Origin: JBOHRE01 sp050732635
Lineage (GTDB): Bacteria > Gemmatimonadota > Gemmatimonadetes > Longimicrobiales > RSA9
Length of the DNA: 26,964 nt
Direction of reading: 5' to 3'
NCBI GenBank assembly: GCA_050732635.1
Contig: JBOHRE010000043.1
Span: 1-26,964, forward strand
The translations under genes and the position numbers were made by a program. The notes below the pieces were generated by a model, which saw nothing but the letters and a program-made list of their open reading frames with translations, was not told the origin of the DNA and ran no database searches. This document shows, piece by piece, positions 21,632-26,964 of this stretch. How positions within the stretch are numbered: the first letter of the stretch is position 1; the number at the start of each line of letters is the position of its first letter.

Positions 21632-22531
21632 ATGCTCGACAACACTGGCTACCTGATCCGTGCGACCGCCCGCGACGGCCGCGTCCGCGCCTTCGCGATC
21701 GACTCCACTGCGCTCACCGCCGAGCTGCAGCGCCGCAACGGCGCCGAGCCCGCGGCCGCAGCAGCGCTCGGTCGCGCCGCTACCGGCGCCGTGCTCCTCG
21801 CCTCGACCCTCAAGGGTGTCGGCCATTCGCTGACACTGCGCGTCAATGGCGGCGGGCCCGGCGGCGTCATCCTGACCACGGCCAACGCCGCCGGTGAGGT
21901 GCGCGGCCTCATCGCCAATCCGAGGCCCGACGTCGAGCAGGTCCGGCCCGACGGCAAGCTCAACGTATCCGGCGTCGTCGGCTCCGCCGGCAAGCTTAGT
22001 GTCGTACGCGATCTCGGTATGCGGCAGCCCTACGCCAGTGCCGTCGAGCTGATCTCCGGTGAGATCGGCGACGACCTCGCCTATTATCTGCTGCAAAGCG
22101 AGCAGGTGCCGGCCGCCGTCGGCATCGGCGTCTTCGTGCGCGTCGACGGCTCCGTCGAGGCCGCCGGCGGTTACATGGTCCAGCTCATGCCCGGCCTCGC
22201 CGATGATGAGATCGCCTCCATCGAGGACCGCGTCCGCTCACTGCCTCACCCCACCGCCATGCTCCGCCAGGGCGACACCCCCGAGCGCATCCTCGACCGC
22301 ATCTTTCCCGAGGGTGTCGAGCTGCTCGGCCGCACGAATGTTCGATTCCACTGTCCGTGCAGTCGCGAGCGAGCCGAACGCGCCCTCATCGCACTCGGCC
22401 GCGACGAGCTCGTCCGCATTGCCGACGACACCGCCCAGCGTGGGCACACCGACCTCACCTGCGAGTTCTGTGCGGCCGCCTACCGCTTCAGCCCCGCCGA
22501 CGTCCGCGGCCTGCTCGCCGCCGCGGCCTGA
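21632..22531 (+). CDS. hslO: Hsp33 redox-regulated chaperone
   Basis: A 299-aa cytoplasmic holdase activated by oxidation plus unfolding. The typical start GYLIRATARDGRVRAFAIDS (6-25) is followed by AAALGRAATGAVLLASTLKG and GEVRGLIANP. The redox switch is complete: C241-P-C243 and C277-E-F-C280, which hold zinc when reduced and form disulfides when oxidised. ATG 21632 fits the family start. There is no visible ribosome binding site: the base run between the terminator U-tract and the ATG is CGCCGCTCGATC. Since the terminator lies immediately upstream, transcription must come from read-through or from a promoter within or just after the GroES-like gene. Confidence 0.95.
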   Translation: MLDNTGYLIRATARDGRVRAFAIDSTALTAELQRRNGAEPAAAAALGRAATGAVLLASTLKGVGHSLTLRVNGGGPGGVILTTANAAGEVRGLIANPRPDVEQVRPDGKLNVSGVVGSAGKLSVVRDLGMRQPYASAVELISGEIGDDLAYYLLQSEQVPAAVGIGVFVRVDGSVEAAGGYMVQLMPGLADDEIASIEDRVRSLPHPTAMLRQGDTPERILDRIFPEGVELLGRTNVRFHCPCSRERAERALIALGRDELVRIADDTAQRGHTDLTCEFCAAAYRFSPADVRGLLAAAA

Positions 22532-22570
22532 CGCCGGCCTGATCGCCTCAAGCTGTTCTGCCGCAGTCGC

Positions 22571-22684
22571 TTACGGCGCGCGTCCCAAACTGATGTAGTG
22601 CCCGCCCTTGCGGCCAGCGCCGCCGCAGGCGACCTTGGGGGTGTCCTCCCCGGACAACTCTTCGATAACAATGCGGCTGTTCAA
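22571..22684 (-). CDS. Doubtful small ORF opposite the start of the lytic transglycosylase gene
   Basis: TTG 22684 to TAA 22571, 37 codons, with the protein-like sequence IVIEELSGEDTPKV followed by ACGGAGRKGGHYISLGRAP. It overlaps the first 14 nt of the chosen transglycosylase start. Third positions are GC-rich but coincide with those of the plus-strand frame. No ribosome binding site and no known family. If real, the transglycosylase would start further in, at GTG near 22722. Confidence 0.22.
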   Translation of the reverse strand: MNSRIVIEELSGEDTPKVACGGAGRKGGHYISLGRAP

Positions 22685-23444
22685 ACGTACGTCAGTGCAT
22701 GACGGCCCCCCTCGTATTTCCGTGCTCCACGATCTGGAGCGGCGGATCAAGCGCATTCTGGTGGTTCCGCTCGCGGCCCCGTTTCTGTTGCTGACGGGGT
22801 TCAGCCTGGGCGAGGTCACGACGCACTATCTCGAGCTGCCTGATCACACGCCGGTGCGTAGCGGCACGCACGTGCCGCGGATGCATCTGGATCTGCTCGG
22901 CAGGTTCATGTCGCGGCTGCACAACGACGGTGCGGAGACGGCGGATTATGTGAAGCTCTATCACGACCATGTGAAGCCGGTCGAGCATTCGCTGCGTATC
23001 CGCGGCGTGCCGAACGAGACGGCACGGCGCGTGGCCTGGCCGCTGGTGGAGCAGGCGCAGACGCGGGCGCTGGATCCGGCGACGGTGCTCGCCGTGCTGT
23101 TGATCGAGAGCCGCGGCCAGCCGAGGGCGACGAGCCCGGTCGGTGCGCGCGGGCTGATGCAGGTGATGCCGATGCATTCGGGCCGCTGGGTCGGTTGCGG
23201 GCGCAATCTGTACGATATCGAAGACAATCTGTGCTACGGCACGAGTATCCTCTCGTGGTACCTGCGGCGGTACGGCGATGAGCGGCGTGCGCTGCTGGGT
23301 TACAACGGCTGCGTGCGCGGTACGTTCACCAAGGATTGCTTCCTGTACCCCGACAAGGTGGCCACGCAGCGTCGCCAGATCCTGGCGGAGTGGCAGCGGT
23401 TGGAACTGGACGGCCGCGCACCGGGAATGGCGGCATCGCCGTAG
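22671..23444 (+). CDS. Membrane-anchored lytic transglycosylase with SLT domain
   Basis: A 257-aa protein from ATG 22671. An amphipathic basic segment (VLHDLERRIKR) leads into one membrane helix (ILVVPLAAPFLLLTGFSLGE, 29-48), then a periplasmic domain. The SLT catalytic core is clear: LDPATVLAVLLIESRGQPRA (134-153) with catalytic Glu 146, then SPVGARGLMQVMP (155-167), YDIEDNLCYGTSILSWYL and LLGYNGC. It cuts peptidoglycan glycan strands with formation of 1,6-anhydromuramyl ends. Two cysteine pairs (C176/C188, C214/C223) may form disulfides. The start is uncertain: ATG 22671 has no ribosome binding site and GTG near 22722 is possible. It converges on the M20 gene with a 6-nt gap. Confidence 0.87.
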   Translation: MRLFKRTSVHDGPPRISVLHDLERRIKRILVVPLAAPFLLLTGFSLGEVTTHYLELPDHTPVRSGTHVPRMHLDLLGRFMSRLHNDGAETADYVKLYHDHVKPVEHSLRIRGVPNETARRVAWPLVEQAQTRALDPATVLAVLLIESRGQPRATSPVGARGLMQVMPMHSGRWVGCGRNLYDIEDNLCYGTSILSWYLRRYGDERRALLGYNGCVRGTFTKDCFLYPDKVATQRRQILAEWQRLELDGRAPGMAASP

Positions 23445-23450
23445 AGCGGT

Positions 23451-24818
23451 TCAGGCGTCGCCGCCGTAAGCGTCGAGCAGCGCTGCGGCGGCGTGCGTCC
23501 CTTTCTCGAGGTTCTCCACACTGATCCACTCGTCGGGCGCGTGCGCGTTCTCGCCCGGCAGCCCGAAGCCCATGAGCAGCACGGGTGCGTTCAGCACCTG
23601 CTCGAATTCGGGCACGATCGGGATCGATCCACCCTCACCGGCGAAGACGACGCTGCGACCGAAGGCCTGCTCGAGTGCGCGCTGCGCGGCCTCGTAGAGT
23701 CTGCCTTCGAATCTGGCCTTCCACGGTCGTCCGCGGTGCAGGTCGCGCAGCTCGACGCGTGCGCCGTCGGGCGCGACGCGCCGAACGTGCGCGTCGAAGA
23801 GGCGGAAGATCTCTGCGGGGTCCTGATCCGGCACGAGGCGGCAGCTGATCTTGGCCATAGCCGAGGCCGGCAGCACGGTCTTCGAGCCCTCGCCCGTGTA
23901 ACCTGACAGCAGCCCGTTGACCTCGAGGGTCGGGCGAACCCAGAGCCGCTCAGGGGTCGAGAAGCCGCGTTCTCCGACCGGCTTTGCCGCGCCGGTCTCG
24001 GCGATGAAGGACGCCTCGTCGAACGGCACGCGCGCGATCTCTTCGCGGAACTCCGGCGCCTCAGCGACCCGGTCGTAGAAGCCCGGCACGGTCACTCGCC
24101 AGTCGCCGTCGTGGCAGCTCGCGATGATGCGGGCGAGCGCGGTGGCCGGGTTCAACACGGCGCCGCCATAGCTGCCGGAGTGCAGGTCCTGCGCGGGGCC
24201 GTGTACGTGCATCTCGAAGTAGGCGAGGCCGCGCAGTGACGCGCCGATGGTGGGCACGCCGGGCGCCACCATCGTGGTATCGGAGATCACGATGCCGTCG
24301 CAGGCGAGACGCTCGCGCTGGCGCGTGACGAACGGCATCAGGTGCTCGCTGCCGACCTCCTCCTCGCCTTCGATCACGAGCACGATGTTGAGCGGCAGCG
24401 CGCCGCGCGTGCGCAGGTGCGCCTCGATCGCCTTGAGGTGCACCCAGAGCTGGCCCTTGTCGTCGACGGAGCCACGCGCGTAGATGCGGCCGTCGCGCAG
24501 CGTCGGCTCGAACGGCGGCGAGCTCCACAGCTCCAGTGGCTCGGCGGGCTGGACGTCATAGTGCCCGTAGATGAGCAGCGTCTGCGCGCCCTTGCCGGCG
24601 CCGCGCCATTCGCCGATCACGATTGGATGGCCCGCGGTGTCCTCGACGGACGCATCGAGGCCCAGCGAGCGGATGTGCTCGGTGATCCATTCAGCGGTGC
24701 GGCGGACATCCTGCCGGTGCTCGCTCTTGGCGCTGACACTCGGGATGCGCAGCAGTTCGAACAGCTCGTTTCGGAAGCGCTCGCGTTGCGTGTCGATGTA
24801 GGTATGGACGTCGCTCAC
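23451..24818 (-). CDS. M20-family metallopeptidase (CNDP/PepV-like dipeptidase)
   Basis: A 455-aa dizinc peptidase. Metal and catalytic residues are all visible: His 86 and Asp 88 in IYGHYDVQP, bridging Asp 119 in GSVDDKGQ, catalytic Glu 153 with ligand Glu 154 in IEGEEEVGS, Asp 180 in VISDTTM, and the late His in GENAHAPDEWI. The lid/dimerisation domain starts near GLAYFEMHVHGPAQDLHSGS. This combination is that of dipeptidases in the CNDP group, which hydrolyse dipeptides with a free N-terminus, in the cytoplasm when no signal is present (none is seen). GTG 24818 has GGAG about 9 nt upstream. It follows the S46 peptidase gene after 19 nt, so the two form an operon in which S46 would make dipeptides and this enzyme would split them. 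Confidence 0.92.
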   Translation of the reverse strand: MSDVHTYIDTQRERFRNELFELLRIPSVSAKSEHRQDVRRTAEWITEHIRSLGLDASVEDTAGHPIVIGEWRGAGKGAQTLLIYGHYDVQPAEPLELWSSPPFEPTLRDGRIYARGSVDDKGQLWVHLKAIEAHLRTRGALPLNIVLVIEGEEEVGSEHLMPFVTRQRERLACDGIVISDTTMVAPGVPTIGASLRGLAYFEMHVHGPAQDLHSGSYGGAVLNPATALARIIASCHDGDWRVTVPGFYDRVAEAPEFREEIARVPFDEASFIAETGAAKPVGERGFSTPERLWVRPTLEVNGLLSGYTGEGSKTVLPASAMAKISCRLVPDQDPAEIFRLFDAHVRRVAPDGARVELRDLHRGRPWKARFEGRLYEAAQRALEQAFGRSVVFAGEGGSIPIVPEFEQVLNAPVLLMGFGLPGENAHAPDEWISVENLEKGTHAAAALLDAYGGDA

Positions 24819-24837
24819 GGCTCGCTCTCCGCGCCGC

Positions 24838-26964
24838 TCATCGCTGATTGCTCGGCCGGCCGCTGCCGACTGCCTGGAGCAGCTCATCCGCCAGCGCGTC
24901 GGCGTCGTAGATCGCGCGCAGCCCCTCAATGATGCCGGCCGAGTGCACGCCGACCGTGCGGCCCGCACCGCCGCCAAAGAGGAACTCGTGAGGGAGTCCC
25001 TCGAGGTTGCTGTCGAAGGCGATCCCCACGATGCGACCCTCGCGGTCGACCATGGCGCTGCCGCTGCTGCCGCCGCTGATGTCGTTGGTCGTCACGAAAT
25101 TGAGCGGCGTATCCTGATCGAGATCATTTCTGTGTTCCGCAAACCGCTCGGGGACGCGATACGGTCCGTCGTTGCCGAACCGATCCGCCCGTTCGTAGAG
25201 CCCGGCAAAGGTCGTGTACGGCGGGATCTCCTCGCCTGTGGCATCGGTGTAGCCGAGCATCACGCCGTCGGAGATGCGTAGCGTGAGCGTCGCTTCGGGC
25301 GGCAGCTGCTCGCCGAATGCGGCGAAGAGCGCGTTGCCGAGCCGTTCCTCTTGCGCGGCCTCGGCCGCCTCGAGCTGTTGCCACTCGGTCTCGAGCGGCT
25401 GGTGGGTCTCGAGCATCAGCAGAGCGAGTTGCACCAGTGGATCTCCCGATGCGTTCACGCCCGTTGGGCCGGCGGCGATCAGCCTGCGGCGGAACTCGGT
25501 GTCGCCGATCTGGGTGTCGCGGACCAGCCTGCGCGCAGCCTGCTCTGGCGACTCGCCGGCCCGAAACGCGCGCTGCAGCAGTGGATCATCCGGCGGCAGC
25601 CACTCGCGCGCGAACTCGAGCTGGTTGGTGAGCAGCTGCACGCTGACGTCGGCGTTCGTGGGCAGCGGCGCCTGCAAACGCTGCTCGAACTGCGCCCGGT
25701 TCGCGCGGAATTCCTCATCCTGCTCGGCCTCGGGCTTGGCGCTTTCCTGTACGTACTGCACGAGCATGCCAGCGAGCGTCAGGTGCGGGGCGGCAAAGCC
25801 GCTGAACTGCGGATTGCTCGCGTTGAGCCGCGGGCCGATCGCCAGCTTGCGAGCCTGGACCCGGGCAATCCGATCCCAGACGTCACCGAAGGCCTGGCGC
25901 GTCTCCGGATCACCGGAGATCCGCTGCTGAAAGTCCCGTTCCCAGCTGATCTTGCGGCCCACCATTGTCGTGTCTCGCAGGCCCGCGAGCTGACCGCGGA
26001 ACGCCTTGAGGCTGTTCTCCACGCTGAACAGGTCCTCGCGCACGGCACGCTCGGCCTCCGGGCCCTGCTCTGCTATGCGATTCAGGAACGCGAGCTGCTT
26101 CTCCAGGAACCAGACCAGGAACGGGTGGCGGAAGCGCTCCTCGTACAGCACCTGCGCCACCGTAGCCAGGCGGCTGGTCGAGCCGGGGTTGCCGATGGTG
26201 AGGACCAGGTCGCCCTCGTCGGCGCCCTCCGGATTCCACTCCAGATAGTCATCCGGGCTCAGCGGTGTCGTACCGTCTTCTTCGTAGGCCCGAACGAATG
26301 CGACGTCGTAGGCGTAGCGCGGGTACGTGAAGTTGTCGGGGTCGCCACCGAAGAAGCCGGCCTGCAGCTCCGGCGCGAACACGAGTTTGACCGTGGGATA
26401 CCGCCGGTACCGGTAGAGCTGATATTGCCCGCCGCGGAACAGGACCACGACCTGGCAGGTGGTCGCCGTCTGCGACTCGCACTCGTCTTCGATCGCGGCG
26501 CTGGCTCCTGCCCGGGCAGCTTGCGCTTCGTCCTCGCTGCTGCCGGCGGGTACGGCAGCGCGCACGCGCTGCGTCACATCCTCGACGCCGACGAGCTGGT
26601 CCAGCCACAGACCCTCGCACAGGGGTTCCTCCTCGCGCGTCGGCGCGTAGAAGCCGGTCTCGACGTAGTCCTGCTCCTCGGTCGAGACCGACTCCACGCA
26701 TTCCCTGGCGCAGTGATGGTTGGTCATCACCAGGCCCTCCGGCGAGACGAACGACGCCGTACAGTAGTCCGCGAAGCGGAGCGCGGACAGCCGAAGGTGC
26801 TCGAGGAACTCGGCGTCGGGCCGGAAGTCGTAGCTGTCCGCCCAGTACTCGAGCGGCGGATTCTCGACCGTCCACATGGTTCCCAGCTCGGTCCCGAGCA
26901 CCTCACTGCGATCGGCCACGCGCAGCGCCGCGGCGGAAGGTTCGAGCGGCTCCGGCTCGGTGGC
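24838..26964 (-). CDS. S46-family dipeptidyl-peptidase (DPP7/DPP11 type), N-terminus outside window
   Basis: 709 codons are in the window. The frame is open to the right edge, so the signal peptide and first residues are missing (GTG 26919 is an internal candidate only). S46 serine peptidases remove dipeptides from peptide N-termini in the periplasm. Family marks: GTMWTVENPP near the start, the catalytic His motif VMTNHHCARECV, then FFGGDPDNFTYPRYAYDVAF with the catalytic Asp, and the Ser motif NDISGGSSGSAMVDREGRIV (GxSGS). The end FLFGGGAGRTVGVHSAGIIE is also typical. Length is right for a family of about 700-730 aa. The residue that separates DPP7 (hydrophobic) from DPP11 (acidic) specificity was not assigned. 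Confidence 0.92.
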   Translation of the reverse strand, partial: ATEPEPLEPSAAALRVADRSEVLGTELGTMWTVENPPLEYWADSYDFRPDAEFLEHLRLSALRFADYCTASFVSPEGLVMTNHHCARECVESVSTEEQDYVETGFYAPTREEEPLCEGLWLDQLVGVEDVTQRVRAAVPAGSSEDEAQAARAGASAAIEDECESQTATTCQVVVLFRGGQYQLYRYRRYPTVKLVFAPELQAGFFGGDPDNFTYPRYAYDVAFVRAYEEDGTTPLSPDDYLEWNPEGADEGDLVLTIGNPGSTSRLATVAQVLYEERFRHPFLVWFLEKQLAFLNRIAEQGPEAERAVREDLFSVENSLKAFRGQLAGLRDTTMVGRKISWERDFQQRISGDPETRQAFGDVWDRIARVQARKLAIGPRLNASNPQFSGFAAPHLTLAGMLVQYVQESAKPEAEQDEEFRANRAQFEQRLQAPLPTNADVSVQLLTNQLEFAREWLPPDDPLLQRAFRAGESPEQAARRLVRDTQIGDTEFRRRLIAAGPTGVNASGDPLVQLALLMLETHQPLETEWQQLEAAEAAQEERLGNALFAAFGEQLPPEATLTLRISDGVMLGYTDATGEEIPPYTTFAGLYERADRFGNDGPYRVPERFAEHRNDLDQDTPLNFVTTNDISGGSSGSAMVDREGRIVGIAFDSNLEGLPHEFLFGGGAGRTVGVHSAGIIEGLRAIYDADALADELLQAVGSGRPSNQR

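Overview
The window is very GC-rich bacterial chromosome, densely packed with protein genes. It looks like a Gram-negative member of the Fibrobacteres-Chlorobi-Bacteroidetes superphylum, most likely Gemmatimonadota. The clues are a PorV/PorQ-type outer-membrane protein next to a secreted protease with a type IX-like C-terminal domain, an S46 dipeptidyl-peptidase, a TolQ/ExbB proton channel subunit, and a LipM-type octanoyltransferase. The phylum is an inference; no rRNA gene is present to confirm it. No tRNA, rRNA, CRISPR array, transposase or phage gene was seen.

Layout. (1) 1-1603, minus strand: the start of an exported repeat protein, probably a lytic transglycosylase, then a MotA/TolQ/ExbB protein. 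A strong hairpin terminator lies between them. (2) 1770-8156, minus strand: a complete peptide ABC importer operon, oppA-oppB-oppC-oppD-oppF. (3) 8255-12729, minus strand: gcvH, a decayed metallo-beta-lactamase-fold gene, gcvP and lipM, driven by a near-consensus promoter. This is a glycine-cleavage operon with its own H-protein lipoylation enzyme. (4) 12882-13797: a stand-alone histidine-kinase dimerisation domain, then about 660 bases holding a terminator, tiny candidate ORFs behind an extreme Shine-Dalgarno sequence, and a large repeat element. (5) 13798-20867, plus strand: two acyl-CoA dehydrogenases, a secreted subtilisin-like protease and a PorV-like barrel. (6) 20860-23444: a small antitoxin-like protein (minus), then a GroES-like co-chaperonin, Hsp33 and a membrane-anchored lytic transglycosylase (plus). 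(7) 23451-26964, minus strand: an S46 dipeptidyl-peptidase (cut by the window edge) followed by an M20 dipeptidase.

How the genes fit together. Much of the window serves protein and peptide use. The secreted S8 protease and the periplasmic S46 peptidase would make peptides and dipeptides, the Opp system would import them, and the M20 dipeptidase would finish hydrolysis. The glycine-cleavage enzymes and acyl-CoA dehydrogenases handle catabolism of the products. GroES-like and Hsp33 are a stress/proteostasis pair.

The most unusual feature is a family of three large stem-loop elements (1770-1882, 4149-4268, 13594-13689). Their arms are tandem heptamers of the type TGGTTGR and two of the three are bordered by C-tract/G-tract sequence. 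Two copies lie in opposite orientation and bracket oppD-oppF, and one of them supplies the stop codon and last residues of OppF. A second unusual spot is 13228-13545. It has a promoter-like sequence, a Shine-Dalgarno complementary over 14 nt to the usual 16S rRNA 3' end, a 20-codon ORF and a hairpin terminator: a possible small-protein or small-RNA gene.
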